Shown one piece after another: positions 1 through 12,449 of a DNA stretch of 64,000 nt. The position numbers and the translations under genes were made by a program. Positions within the stretch are counted from its first letter, which is position 1. Every line of letters starts with the position of its first letter. This stretch comes from Paragyromitra xinjiangensis (Eukaryota > Ascomycota > Pezizomycetes > Pezizales > Discinaceae), in the NCBI GenBank assembly GCA_038503065.1, contig JBCAMK010000002.1, positions 3,472,001 to 3,536,000 on the forward strand, given 5' to 3'. A model generated the notes under the pieces. That model had not been told where the DNA came from. It saw only the letters and a list, made by a program, of their open reading frames with translations, and made no database searches.

Positions 1-932
1 AGGGCGTGGTGTAATGTGTTGCTTTTTTAGTTGATATAATCAGCATATCTAACTTCCCTTCTTGGTAATATGGCCAACAGAGTGGATTTGGAATTGAGCC
101 TTTACTTGGTATGATATCACCACTACTAAAAGTAACCTTGCGAGTTCATTTTGATGATTAAAATGAAGTAGTGGGTGACCTTAGCTAATAGCAAAGCGTA
201 TTGTGAAGATACTATAGGTTTAAGTGGTTCACCAACGAACTTTATTTGCTGAAGCTTGTGAGATCGACTACTGTGACTAATCTAGATAGACTAGGTCTCG
301 TGCCTAAGCCTAAGAAGATAAGTGGGCTGCTCAAGTATGGAAATGTCCAGGTTGGGGAGTTAGTTAGACCATGCTATATCACTCGGTTCGATCCCGTGAC
401 TTGTCATCTGCTACTAAAGCCCCACATCAGGCCCGGGGCGTGTTAATAAAGCCATCAAATTCCATGAACCATTAATAATCACGATAATTCAGCTGATTTT
501 CTGACAAACGGATATCTTTCAACTTGTGACTCAAATTCTTAGTGACATCGGTGCCAAGGCTTAGAACTGTTCGCCATCTGATCTTTTTATTGGTTGGTGA
601 GACGTCAATCTTTCACTAGTTCTACTCCTTTGGATCATGTTCAGTGGATTTCGCTCAATAGCATGCGATTTTGGCGATATTTTATTTTAGCACGGTCTAC
701 AAATTGGAACGTTAATGTAATGGAAAGAAGTCAAAAAAATGAATAGAAAACGAGGAAGAAAGGGGTAGTATAAATTCATAGGAAGCGATAAATAATCAAA
801 GATCGAAGTTAAGAGAATAAGAAATGATGGAAAAGGATCGGAGTAAGTTCAGGTGAGAAAAGTAAGAAAACGTCCCCATATCGGTTATGATATCTAAAGA
901 TATCAGCTCGGATTTAAACGATCCGCTACGAA
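1..932. other. gene-free stretch at left edge
   Basis: No coding region can be supported here. The only open frame (about 246-446) is 66 codons, matches no family I recognise and has no splice partners. The sequence is AT-rich between 680 and 850, consistent with the 3' flank of the dynamin-like gene that ends at 933. Confidence 0.5.
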
Positions 933-3367
933 CTACCAGTATCCAGTGCTAGCGATTTCCTGGGCTCCCTGAAGCCTTTCGAGCTTAGCCGACAGGTTTT
1001 TGCGTTTTTCGATGATCGTTTGCTCCTCGCCAGCGATCGCTCTTAGCTCTTCTGGCGATAAACTCCCCACGAAACTTGGAGAGAACGCACGGATTGGACC
1101 GGATGGGCCGAGGAAGTGTCGCTCGATAACTTGCAGAGCTACGCAGTCTACGAAACGCTTGCGCGCAACTGTGTAGAAGGCCTGCAAAACATCATGGATC
1201 TCGTTGACAGCCTGTTGCTCGTTACTGATATGCGTATCCTTGATGATCGCCGGTGGTGTGTCGGTAGCTGCCGCATTCGCATTTTTCATCGAAGCAACTA
1301 TACGCCCCTTCCGAGAGCTTTCGAGATTCTCTGCATAGTAGTGGTTATAGGTGAGGAGGATTCCGCCTCTCTCATCCTGAAGGATAGCAGTAAGCTCCTC
1401 GTCCACCCGCCTGTAAACTGCCGCAAACATTGGCCTCAATCGCACCCAGATCTTCTGACGCAGAGTGTCATCGGGACACTTCTGCCGAAGGAGCTCAAGG
1501 TTGAAAGCTTCGACACACTTTTTGACGCCCGCGATATGATTTGTGGCGAGTCTCTCCCACTTGATAGTCTGCATTTGGAAAAGGAGCTGAACAACTCCTG
1601 GGTTAACCATCCCAGGGAGCTCTGCGCCACGGGAACTGTAGTATGCCTCTTTGATCCAATCATGGATAGAAAGCATTTCTTCGTCTTGATTTTTGAACAC
1701 ATTTTCCATGTCAGGCGCGGTGGATGGCGTTCCATCAAACGACTTCGTGTGGCCATATTTACAGATATTCTCCGAAAACTTCTCGTTCAGGTTCTGGATA
1801 TGCATCCTGACTCGTAGTTCTTTCTGCGTTAGGCAGTTCATCTCGTAGAAGCCCATCAAAGAATTTTTTGCTGACGATTGAAACTCGTGGGCGATTTCTA
1901 TCAACATTCGTCGTTGTTCATCACTTGATTCGCGGCGGGGTCCAAGGGCTTCGAGGTCTTTGCGGCAAGATTCCATCAATGTATCAATCTCCTGGACCAA
2001 GCTAGGATATTCTTTGCGTATGTGGTCGAAAAGCAGTTTCCGAAGAAATTTCTCTAGTGCTGGAATTCCCACACGATCCTTATCGAGGGTTCTCCACGGG
2101 TCTTTCATGAAAAACCGACTCTCAGTTGCCCGGCGCTCTTGGAAGGAGATGCCTTTCTGAACCTCTTCGGTTGACCTATTCCGGACCACAAACCAACCAT
2201 GATTCAAGACGGTAATCTTGTTTCTTGCGGTATCGATGACTCTGCCTTCGTCTCCGGGCTGGATAGCGTCCGGTTTAGTGAGAACTCCGACAGTACGGGT
2301 CCCTTTGGGGTCGGCTTCCTTAGCCAGACGAAACACCTTTTGGTTGGCAGTCTCGTTAAGGGAGGATGCAACAGCACTGCCGGGTGTGTTAGAAAGTTAA
2401 TTGGTTATTATGAGAATCTTTGTGATCTTACAGAATGATTGTTCTGCTATCTTCGATGTATCGTTTTGCGAGACTCTCAACCACTTCGGCATCTTTTTCC
2501 GTCTGGTGAATTGTCGCACCTGAATTATTTTAGTAATTGAGGTAACTAACCGAAATCAGAAGGATTTGACAGGGAAACGTACTTTGGAAAAGTCCAGGGA
2601 CATCAACGACACTAAAATGGGAACGGTCAGGTCCACAGAGTTCGATTCTCAACACATCATCGCTAAAGCGTTCGCCTTGCGACGAATATGCTTCTCCAGG
2701 CTTTGGAAGGCCCATGAGTTCCGCCGACTGGAAACCAATTGTTAGGGCTTAAAGGCTTTGACATCAATATTGCTGAAGGGTGCGAGAGAATACCTTCTCC
2801 ATGATATCCATGAACTTTTCGCTAGTAAGGGCATCGACAGTGTCTGAAAAACATCGCAGCTTTTTCTTGCGTTCATCGTCACTGTTTTGTGATGGGATGA
2901 GGGAGACGGTGATCTTTTCGTCGAATGACCGGCGGAAACTGATCTGTGTCGCAAAACGGGTGCAAAGAGTGCTTGCAACTGGGAACTGGATATTGGTGAG
3001 AGCCTCTAGAAGTGAGGACTTCCCGCTAGACTGATCGCCGACTACTACCAGCTATTATACTGTGAGTAAATGCTACTCGTTTCTGGGGCTGGGGCAATTA
3101 AGAGTAGGCATCATGGGAATAACATACCTGTGGAAGAGAAATATCTTCGCTGACTCCAAATTCTCGAAGCCTATCGATTATCTCAAGAAGTTTGACAAGC
3201 TCTTCGCTCTCTAGCTTGTCTGCTGTCATTTTCGGTGGTAATTCTATATCGTCGAGGGGCGCTGGGATTGAAGTTGATGGGGCTTGGGACGGAGGAGAAG
3301 TAGGAATTGAACCAGGGAAACTGCCAGGAGTTAATATTCTGGCGATGTTGGACTTTTTAGGTGCCAT
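933..3367 (-). CDS. dynamin-family large GTPase (Mx/Vps1-like)
   Basis: Deduced CDS: complement(join(933..2376, 2432..2519, 2583..2727, 2794..3051, 3128..3367)); exon phases sum to an intact 724-aa frame. Domain order is that of the dynamin family. The GTPase domain shows the P-loop GDQSSGKSS (about residues 85-93), DVPG (about 208-211) and TKPD (about 277-280). A middle/stalk region follows, then a C-terminal GED-like helix around NEIHDVLQAFYTVARKRFVD. The first about 60 residues are Pro/Ser-rich and precede the GTPase domain. No PH domain or proline-rich tail is seen, which fits fungal Mx-like soluble dynamins better than classical endocytic dynamin. Such proteins polymerise on membranes and couple GTP hydrolysis to remodelling; the target membrane cannot be told from sequence. 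The start is the Met opening MAPKKSN; a longer frame begins 13 codons upstream. Confidence 0.88.
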
Positions 3368-3406
3368 TGTTGATCGTGATAGCGAACTGAAAAGCGTAGG
3401 GATCAT

Positions 3407-5090
3407 TACTTTATACGGTGAGGGGAAAATCGGGTACAGCTATTCTATATTAGTGCTGAATTGCGGACATGCAACAGCTCTTTTATCGGTTTCACTTCAG
3501 GCATATGCCTCGTTCTTTTTCTGATTTGTTGCCGAAGGACAAACGGTTTAAAATCAGGCAAACCATTCTTGCTCCCGCATTTGGAACTGGAGATGCAGTA
3601 ACATGTGGGGGCCGCCTTGTTAGTTGTTTATGGAGCTTAGGTGTTGGGTTGGGGGTGGGTAGGGAAATACCGAAGTGCCTAAGAAAGCACAAATTTACTA
3701 AAATACCGGAAGTGCTTGGACGAAAGAGGAGAAAGAGGATATGGTACTATACTTTTACTTTTACTATCGTCTCGTTCGCATCAAATTGATGATAGGCTAT
3801 GATCTGGAACCCATGGCCAATTCTTACGGTTATGCTCTCTTTCTCATTATTTGCTTTATTACGTCATAATTTTCTTTCAGGAAAGTTGGAAGCGATATCC
3901 TTCTCTAGAAATAATGTAGGAGGGATTTGCATAGGCAAGGGAGACGGGTCTGACTGTTTTCCCTTTGCCGCTAAGCTTCCAACTGCCTTACGTCCTCAGT
4001 GTTGGAGGTTCAGCTACGTGGCATGCAAACGACGGTATCAATGCGAATACCGGATGGAGCTATAGATGTGCCACCCTTAAAAGTGGTATGCCTGAATTAT
4101 TCCTTTTCTGTGGGTTTAGTTAGCCAAGATATTATTACCACCCAAAAAGCGTTAGCCTGTATCAACGGGATATTATCGCCTTTTGGCGTAAGTAAATTTG
4201 ATTGCTGTATCCCGTTTGTAGATTTCAACAAAAGGTGTTGAGGCGTAAAGTATTATCAACTCGCCAGGATGATGGTTGCACAAGGCTTTGAAGTTTTTGC
4301 CTTGAACGGGATGGATGTCTTTGGATCCCCTACCCTACCAACCTCTTTCCGTGTTTGCTTGAAGGGGTAACTTCAACGCCTCGTGTAGCCGCCCGTCCTG
4401 GTGAGTTGATAGACTGCCTAGAGACATGACCATTCTCCAATTTCTTAGTCTCAAGCACCCCCTCTTGGAGATCTGGGCCGCAGTTCATTCGGACCAATTG
4501 ATAGGTTCCAGTGCTGGATGTGGTAAAAGCCTTCTATCACTAGAGTCACACTTCGCGTACTACATGTAGACATAACTATGTGCATTGAGCTTAGGCTTTG
4601 TTTAGTATACTAACCTCCTACATTCAGGCGACGACCGAATGATCCGAGCCTAGTAAGTCCACAAAGATATGATAGACAGGCAGTCATCCATACAGGGTTC
4701 CATGGAATAGTAATTTCATTCATCCAATGTGTAGTTATGTGTTACTTAGGTATCGCAGTGTATTTGTTTGTCTGCCTTAGTCTCTACCTAGGTTCTTACA
4801 TTTCTGCATGCCTATGAGGCTCGCTTGGAGGCTCAACGCTGTGTGGCAGGACTCTTGCCGTTAGGCTCGCTGGGAGAGCCAGCCCCTACTTCCGAACCTT
4901 TTTACGTAAATGTCTTCCTTGATCTTTGGAAGATATAAAATCTACTTCCAAAAAATATCTAAGTCAGAGTGATTGCTCATGAAGAAAGACCAAGGCCTGT
5001 AAACCCGTCTTGGCATAGGTGGGGTATTTCTACGCCACTAGCCACAGCCTTCTCCAACCCCCACTTCGGCGGATCCCCGCCCTTCCCGTG
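3407..5090. other. intergenic stretch between divergent genes, no gene seen
   Basis: About 1.7 kb between the start of the dynamin-like gene (-) and the HAD phosphatase (+). Short open frames (3469-3789, 3799-4065, 3999-4241) overlap each other, lack recognisable domains and have no convincing splice signals. One TACATGTA palindrome lies at 4561. Promoters of both neighbours must lie in this interval. Confidence 0.5.
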
Positions 5091-6111
5091 ATGATGCACC
5101 GCACCAAACTGTTTCTGGGAGGGTCTAGAATCTTGACTTGCCATTTCTCATCCACGCCATCAATGACTGCTAGAAGACAACGTTTTGCTCCTCTAAACCC
5201 GGATTTACCCTCCAGTAATCCAGCAGTGCCGACCCTACAAGGTGTCGTTTTCGATGTAGATGGTACTCTCTGGTATGTAATATTGTCTGAAAGCACCTAG
5301 TTATCAGCCTGAGCTGACGGGTTCTTGAATAGTGAACCGCAAACTTGGATGTTTGCTCGGATGCGGGCAGTCCTGGGAATTGCAAAGACTATTGATATCC
5401 TAGAGCATATATACACCCTTGCAATCGATAAGCAGCCTTCCGCGATGGAAAGTATCCGTGAAGTCGAGCGTGACGCTATGCGGAAAATGGTGCCGCAGAA
5501 AGGTTTGATCGAGTTGATGGAATACCTAGATAAAAGGGGCGTGCGAAAGGGCATCTGCACTAGGAATTTCGAGTACGTACTTACTGCATGCGGCTTTCTA
5601 GGTGATCTGTGTGAGCTAGCCTTGACAAAAATATGTTTATTCTCAGTACTCCAGTAAATTATCTTATTTCGAATTTTTGTCAAGGACAAGTGTTCTCTCC
5701 AATAGTCACGAGAGAATTCAGGCCCCCAAAGCCGGATCCCGCGGGAATTTACCACATTGCCAAACAATGGGAGCTAGAAGACAAAGGTGACAGGTTGATA
5801 ATGGTGGGCGATAGTTTGGATGACATTACTGCGGGCCGGAGGGCCGGTGCAGCTACTGTTCTACTTGTCAATGATGTCAATCGAGGGCTTGTGGACCATG
5901 AGTATACAGACTGCGTGGTCGAAAGGTGATTCAAAATTTTCTTAGAAGCTCAAGTTGTTACTTCAATCTCCCCCTGTCTAACCTGAGTATTCTGTAAGCA
6001 CATAGGTAGTTTTCTTGGGCTAATTTCTTTGTGACTAATAGGCTTGACGATCTGATTGATATCCTGGAAAACGGGTTTACCGAGGTTGATAGAACTGTAA
6101 ATAGACCCTAA
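5091..6111 (+). CDS. HAD-superfamily hydrolase, likely mitochondrial
   Basis: Deduced CDS: join(5091..5272, 5333..5572, 5647..5925, 6042..6111), 256 aa, phases consistent. It has the phosphoglycolate-phosphatase-like HAD motifs: motif I FDVDGTLC with nucleophile Asp55 and Asp57, created across the first intron; motif II within GICTRNF; motif III in RPPKPDP; motif IV MVGDSLDD. The C-terminus continues into LDDLIDILENGF through a short last exon. The first about 30 residues (MMHRTKLFLGG...TARRQR) are basic and hydroxylated with no acidic residue, as in mitochondrial presequences, though a later Met before TARRQR could serve a cytosolic form. HAD proteins of this type hydrolyse small phosphate esters through an aspartyl-phosphate; the substrate is unknown. 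No ATG lies further upstream in frame, so 5091 is the first possible start. Confidence 0.88.
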
Positions 6112-6745
6112 GAGTACTACATGTATATAGAAGGCTTGAGAAATGGTATGCGCTCGGTTGGGTTAAATCTTGGGACAGTTTTCTTCATTTCCCGCTTGTA
6201 TTTTGTGATATCCTCGTGATTGGTATTTTGTGTGGATTTTATGAATGGTATACGTATAGCACAAAACTGCTTCAAAAACTACTCCACCGCGACGAGCAAG
6301 ACCAACAGTCCACTTTATAAGATCTAGGGCTCACACCTAGCTGGCCCAAATCACCATTGCGATAAAAGCTAGGGCTTTCTTTCCTGGTGATGGAAGGGTC
6401 TTGGTACTAATACTAAATAGTGTTCATGCTTTGGACAGAAAAGAAATTAGTCTTTTAAGTCACACCTTAAAACCACCACTAGGGAAATTTACCACGTCTC
6501 ATCGAGGCACGTTTCTTCACCTCCTTATCTCTCCGTTCCCACTTAAAATATCTACTGGCTGCCGCCTCCCGGTATAGTGGATGGTGGGCTGTTGGGTCGA
6601 TTGTGTAGTGGTAATCTTTAAGGCTGCAAGGCCACGGCTGACGCAAAATGGCTTTGTTTTTCCGTTTGCTAAAATTGTCGATACTCCTGCTATGCTAGGG
6701 GATGGTGGCATACCCCTAGGAAGGTCACTTTGGCTCTCATCTCAC
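6112..6745. other. intergenic stretch up to the hAT insertion
   Basis: 3' flank of the HAD gene, with a TACATGTA palindrome at 6118 seven bases past the stop codon. No gene or repeat structure is apparent before the hAT target-site duplication at 6746. Confidence 0.5.
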
Positions 6746-6753
6746 ATCTGCAG
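6746..6753 (+). repeat. hAT target-site duplication, left copy
   Basis: ATCTGCAG directly abuts the left TIR; the identical octamer abuts the right TIR at 18058-18065. Eight-base duplications are the hallmark of hAT transposition. Confidence 0.93.
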
Positions 6754-6771
6754 TAGTGATGTCCACGAGCC
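6754..6771 (+). repeat. hAT terminal inverted repeat, left
   Basis: Perfect 18-bp match to the reverse complement of 18040-18057. Beyond 18 bp the two ends share only the GGCTCG-type subterminal motif. Confidence 0.95.
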
Positions 6772-6890
6772 TGTTCGAGACGAGCCCGGGAGAGAGCTCG
6801 AGCCGGCTCGGCTCGTGGCTGTTAGGGCTCGTGGTGTTCGAGCTGAGCAGTTAGGCTCGAGCCCAGGCTCGAGCCCACTGGCAGGGAGGG
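6772..6890. repeat. hAT subterminal repeat array, left end
   Basis: Repeated short units of the type GGCTCGAGCC, GGCTCG and TTCGAGC in both orientations, ending in tandem GGCTCGAGCC copies near 6850-6880. The right end carries the same motif array (about 17927-18039). Subterminal repeats of this sort are transposase binding sites in several hAT elements. Confidence 0.75.
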
Positions 6891-9357
6891 GGGAGAGGGG
6901 GGGCGAGAGGGAAGTGACTATCTGCGAGCAACATTAACAATCCATATATTGACTACTAGTAGAATACAAATAAGAGTAACAAAAGAATGCCAGTGGTAAT
7001 ACAACTACTAGTAGGGCTCCGAGTCCTCCGTACTATTAGGCTTCCTGTTCCTATAGCAGTTTCCTGAATCCCAACCTGAACCCGAGTCCCATTCTGAGCA
7101 AAGTTGCTCCCATACTTCGATGTTTGGTTGTCCTAGCCAGCTTTTAATAAGTAGTATCGAACTACAAGAACTTTCAAGCATTCTGTTTCGCTTTTTTGTT
7201 ATCACATCCCCAGCTCGAGAGAAAAGCTGTTCAGAAGGAGCACTACTTGCTGGAACAGCCATGTGATCCCTTGCCATCCGGGCCAGATTTGGAAACCTGT
7301 GTTCATGCAATTTCCACCATTGGATTGGATCGACTTTTCGGTCTGATTCAACAGGTTCGGAGAGATAGCTAGTTGTTTCTGTTGTTGGGATCCCGGTATT
7401 TGCTGGTACAGTAACTTCAGAGGCGGGACCAAAAATGGAGTCCATGAACAAATCTTCCTCGTGGGTTGAAAATTGTTCTTGATCGCTTTGTGAAGATAAA
7501 GGTTCCGGACTGATATACTGTGTATGATAGACACGTTCAAAATGTCATTTAGCATTCGCTATCCAGGAGTCTTTCCAAGATAGTCCTGATCGAAAAGCAA
7601 CAAGCTTGCATTGTGGGTCCAAAATCAATGCGATGGCCTGTGAGGAGTGTGTATCAACTTTCTGCCAGTAGTCGTTCAATATGGCCCAAGCCTCTCCGCA
7701 AGCAATATGTAATGCTGGATAGTCAAATTCCGTATCATCGATCATGGTGTTCAATTGTCGTAGGATTGCTGTATAAAAAGGTAGTTGGGCTTGAAGTGTT
7801 GGATAGCTTGTTGCACAAAGAAAAGTAGTGCGTGTGACATAAATTTTCAAAATATCGCATAGCTTTTGAATAATATCCCAGTCTGCTTCTCCAAGTACAA
7901 AGCCAGAAGGACCCAGCTTAGTTTCAAATGCGATTAATCTTTCAAGAGCAGGACGTAAATATAACATGCGCTCTAACATATCATATGTACTATTCCAGCT
8001 ATGTATCATTAGTTACTAGTTTAAACAATTTATAAAACCTGAGGTATAGCAGCGTAAGAATAGCATACCGTATTTTCATATCCAGCAGTACTTTTTTTGA
8101 CTTGATTTTAACCGCCACACATTGAGCATCAAGTGCTTCCCAAAGCAGATTGGAGGCTCGTATCTTTGAAAGAATCTTTCTTGCTGTTTTCAACACACTT
8201 GCAGGTGATGTTTCCAAACTCGAGATTGGAACTCCGGCTTCCGCTTCAGCCAGTGTAACTTCTGGTATTAGTGCCTCTCCTTTAAGAGATCTGAGAATTC
8301 GTTGAGCTGAGAGATTGATAATGTGAGCCATGCATCTCACATAACCATCTTTCCGAGTCCATCCAGGTAACCATGACTGTTCTAAAATCTTAAACATACA
8401 ATCATTAACTGTAGCATTATCTGCGGTAATACATTTAATATGATCCTGTAGATTAAAATCTGAAATGATTTGATGCGTTACTGAGGCCAGGTTTTCTGCT
8501 GTATGTGAGCCTCTCAACCGTTTAAATCCAAGAACACAATTCTGAAGAACATAATGTATATCCATCCAATGAGCTGTAATACCAAGATATGGTACTTTAT
8601 TTCCCGAAGTCCAAGCATCAAGTGTTAAACTAACTTTTCCACCACTAGCTGTATGAGCATTCAATCGAGCCTTAATTACTGGAAGTAATTCATTGTGAAG
8701 TGCTCGTATATCGCGTGCAGCAGTTTGGCGTGAAATCGGTTTAATGTGTGCGTTGCAATACTGGATTAAATTATTGAAGGCTTGGGACTCGACAATTCGA
8801 AATGCGGAGTTGGTTTCCACAATAAATGAAGCCAACAGTTTACGGTACTGTTCTTCTTCAAATTTTCTTTCCTGGTGCTTTCGAGTTGTGCATTTCGCTA
8901 GTCTTGACATTGTCCAAGGATTTGTTGTTGTTCGAGGCCTTTTGTTTTTCATGCGGGAGATTATTTCATCTTCTTGAGCAGGATCGGGGCAAATCATTAT
9001 GGTGTTTCTCAAAATGCCTTAAAAACACACTCGTAGTTGTATTTGAAGGGGTGTAAGGGCCCCAAACAGGGGTAGACCGAGGGCAATGACAACATCGTAC
9101 TTGATGCTTTACACTGTCATCTCTGATAGCCTGTTGACGACGTTCTTGTGATTGATTTCCTGGTGGTGGGCTTGTCTCATATCCAACCTCCGATTCTAAA
9201 ACAACTTGAACAATCTGTTCTCGAATAATCATTCTCCGCTTGTAAAGGTAGGCCCCAATGAATTTCTTCGAATTGTCGAGTCCGCTGACAGTGTTCTCAT
9301 TTCGGTATTCATCTGTCATGGTTGCACACTGTCAGTTTGGCCCCCGAGTCCATCATC

Positions 9358-9362
9358 TTCAG
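9358..9362 (+). repeat. LTR-retrotransposon target-site duplication, left copy
   Basis: TTCAG immediately precedes the 5' LTR and is repeated at 17730-17734 just after the 3' LTR. Five-base duplications are typical of Ty3/gypsy integration. Confidence 0.92.
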
Positions 9363-10389
9363 TGTTATACCTATGGCTATAGGCGTGCAGTGGTCTCCCT
9401 GTTACCCTACATACGTAGGGAGTTACCCTACCTTCCATTTGGTCACCTTCCCGTCTTCGTTGGACCCCTCTGTGGCTGTCTGTTGCGATATTGGCCTTCC
9501 CAGCCTATTCCCAGGCAGTTACCCTGCCTTCCCCGGTTACCCGGCCGTTACCCTGCCTTCAGCAGCGAGTAGATCGAGAAGGGGGGACACCCGCAAAATA
9601 TCCGCGTCCCGGAGACTAAAAGTAACCCTTTGGTCGTCAACGGCGCCCTTCCCGCGGAACGTGACCCGGAGGGTATGTATGAGAGGTCTTCATAGGGCAA
9701 CTTGGGGCGCCGAGTCACGTGGGCTATTCGGATTAGTCATCAGAGGTCTCCTGCCCGCGCTACGGGGCTCCAAACACCAGCTGTCGCAACAAAACGATAT
9801 CGTGTAACCACCTACTCGATCGGGCGAACGCAACCGTCGCAACCGTATCATCGCCACGGCGATCCGAAGATTACTGAACGAGGGGTAAGCGTCGGAAGTT
9901 GGAGATATCGAGCAGCGATAGGATGTCGGATAAATGGATAAGCGAGTTAGTTCAATTTGTAATAGTAGATAGTTTAGTCCGTCGACCCAGCTACAAAGAA
10001 CACACAGTAGTAAAGAGGACGGGATATAAATACTCTTGCATTGGACGTCAATTAGTCGATCATCATCGAGGAAGAAACGAGCCTTATCAATATTATTTTG
10101 TTACTAACATACTTTGTTCGTGATAAATTCTCCATCGTATCGAGTTGTTTAGATAGCTTCGTGACTTCAACACTCGTGTCCTTCCTATTGAGAAAGTTCT
10201 TTCAACGGAACAGCCCCGACCCTTATCTCGCTTAAACTATCGTTGCTTGTGCGGTTCATGTAAGAAGTTGTCGGGACGTCTTATTTCGGGTATTGTGCTA
10301 CGGATAGTAGCCGGTCGAGTTACAGAGTCTAGAGAGCTATCTAAAGCTTCGCTTAGAATTCAGTAGTGGTGCGAAGTACCGGTCTTACA
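9363..10389 (+). repeat. 5' LTR
   Basis: 1,027 bp, TGTTATACC...GGTCTTACA. The first about 433 bp are identical to the 3' LTR. From about 9796 on there are many substitutions and small indels. A TATA-like element (GATATAAATA) sits near 10022-10031, so U3 probably extends to around 10050 and R-U5 follows. Confidence 0.96.
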
Positions 10390-10415
10390 GTATATTGATA
10401 GGCATATCAATACCG
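10390..10415 (+). promoter_or_regulatory. primer-binding region without tRNA-type TGG
   Basis: The bases just inside the 5' LTR (GTATATTGATAGGCATATCAATACC) lack the TGG expected for a tRNA 3'-end primer site. They contain a short palindrome (TATTGATA/TATCAATA). Nine bases (ATATTGATA) are complementary to TATCAATAT at 10085-10093 inside the LTR, which is compatible with self-priming as in Tf1-type elements. This is inference from a short match. Confidence 0.4.
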
Positions 10416-10432
10416 AGGATGCACTCGACACC

Positions 10433-12449
10433 ATGAGTAGTCACCACGATACGGAGATGTCAGACCACCTTGACATTCTCCAAGACGGAGACCCCCGTCA
10501 TCAACTTACTACTAGGTCAACTGGCCGAGTAGCAAGTATCACATCCTCACAGCGTCGCAATCAGCCACGCCATAACACTTCATATGTCGGCTTCCGAAGC
10601 CACAGCCGTACGCGTCCAGGTCTTACAGGCCTTTGGAACACTCTCCCCCGCCCAACCATTGACCAAGGATCAGCCAGCCGGCCGATCCAAATCGAAGGAG
10701 CTACGGAGATTCCACGGTTGACCATAAACGACTCCCCACGTCAGGTGGAGGTCATGCACGCAATCCAAGCAGCATTCGAGTTCATAGTCGAAAGACAAGA
10801 CCAAGCAGCAGTAGGCTTTAGTGTAGGAGTGGAGGCTCTTAGCGAAGAGAATCAAGCGCTCTACATTCAGTTAGCCGAGGTTCGAGGAGAACATCGAGCA
10901 GGGCTACCAATACGCTGATGGCGAGTTAACCGAGATGCTTGGACGTGTCCAAGGTCTTGAGGTAGCGGCTCAAGAGGCGATCGATGAGATGGAAATCCGA
11001 AACATCCAACGTCTCGCAAGCGTTGCCACCCATTTTGAACAACGTGAACAGGAACACCGTAGAGTCACCGAGCAGGTCAAGCACGGGCTGGATGCAGAGA
11101 TTGCTCATACCCAGCGAAAAGTGGACGAATACCTCACTACTACCCTCGTCGACGTCATTGACAGCAGAATCAGTGAAGCTCAACGTGCTCGCTCACAACG
11201 GGACGACTCCGGCGTGAAGCAGCCGACGTCTCACAAGGAGTGAGAAAGGAAAGGATCGGGAACCCCAAACTACCGCAGGTCCATCAGGGACACGAGAACG
11301 GAGGACGAGGACCACCGAGATCCCATGGGTTCCCATTGCACCAGCAAGTTCTCACAGTTTGCAAGACGGAGGAGATGTTGTGGTAGGAGTAAGTCCAGCC
11401 GAGCAACCAGCCATGCTAGCCAGAATGCGTGAGGATAGAAGACGACAGCCGCCGGAAAACTAGCGCAGGAAGAAAACCAGAGACGGCGTAGTATAAGCCA
11501 AACCCCTGCCCCCAATCACCAACCTCCACCTCCCCCAGTGGACCCACAAGGCCCAGCGGTCCACAACCACTATTACGCAGCCGCTCCTAGTGGCGCCACA
11601 CATCACAAAATCCCTATCCGCGAACCAGAAAAGGTGACCGCTGCCACCAACCAGGACCTGAAAACCTGGATTCGAAGCCTCGAAGTTTCTTGAGTAAACA
11701 GCTTTATGTGGACCTCAGATGAGTATAAAATCCACTATGCAGCAGGGCGTTGCGATGGGACCCAAGGTTAGGCCTACGTCATCATGTATACTAACAAGAT
11801 GGATGGAGCGGAAGGATACGCCCGTATCCCCGCATATTCGTACTGGGTGAACTTCGTCGAAAAGATGACCGAAATTTTCGGATCCCCGGACGAACAACGT
11901 GACGCAGTCCATGCTATGGACAAGGTCACCTACACCACCATCGAAGACTACCTGCTGAAGATGAGTAGTCTTAACCTTAAGGTCAGGATGACAGGAATTT
12001 TGTGGAGGATGAAGGTGGAATCGAAGGTCCCTGTGAAGATCCGGGAGATGATGCTCCCCTTTGGTAAGATCTATGACGATGAGCAGTGGATAGAGCAGTT
12101 GCGGGAGGTTGGAAGGGCAAGAGAAGAGTTTGATTACCATGTCAAACTAGAGAACCGTGGACTCCCGGCCACGGACAGCCGAGGGAAAGCGGAGGAAAAG
12201 AAAAAGGAAAGTCGTAGGGAGAAGGGTTTCAATAGCCGCTTTAAGAAGGAGTCCACTGGCAGTGCTGGACCATCTAAGGACAAGCCCCCCAAGGAGGAAA
12301 AACCCACTAACACTCGGGAAGCCCACCGGATTGGAAGAAGGCTCCACTACGGTGTCCCTGAGGACCTAATCCAGAAAAGGCGAAAAGCAAAAGCCTGCAC
12401 CCGCTATGCGGACGCGCCGAGAGTGCCACCTGGAAGACTTGCGACATGA
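10433..12449 (+). pseudogene. gag region of the chromovirus, frame-broken
   Basis: An ATG at 10433 opens a 161-codon frame (MSSHHDTEMSD...), which stops at 10918. Coiled-coil-like sequence continues in another frame (10935-11243, MLGRVQGLEVAAQEAIDE...) and stops. The retrotransposon-gag-like capsid part (YWVNFVEKMTEIFGSPDE..., VTYTTIEDYLLKM) is open from 11784 to 12449. The basic Lys/Arg/Glu-rich tail is followed by a Cys/His patch near 12393-12440 that looks like a zinc knuckle damaged by a small frameshift. As read it could not make a single Gag protein. Confidence 0.8.

Noticed and set aside
246..446. 66-codon frame and a GGTTCGATCCC box near 384-394 that resembles a tRNA B box
   Set aside because: No matching A box, acceptor stem or anticodon arm can be folded around it, and the short frame has no recognisable domain.
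1116..1817. 233-codon plus-strand frame
   Set aside because: Exact antisense shadow of the last exon of the dynamin-like gene.
9258..9807. Plus-strand frames in and before the 5' LTR (and the matching ones at 16648-17259)
   Set aside because: They lie in LTR sequence and appear twice because the LTR is duplicated; no protein features.
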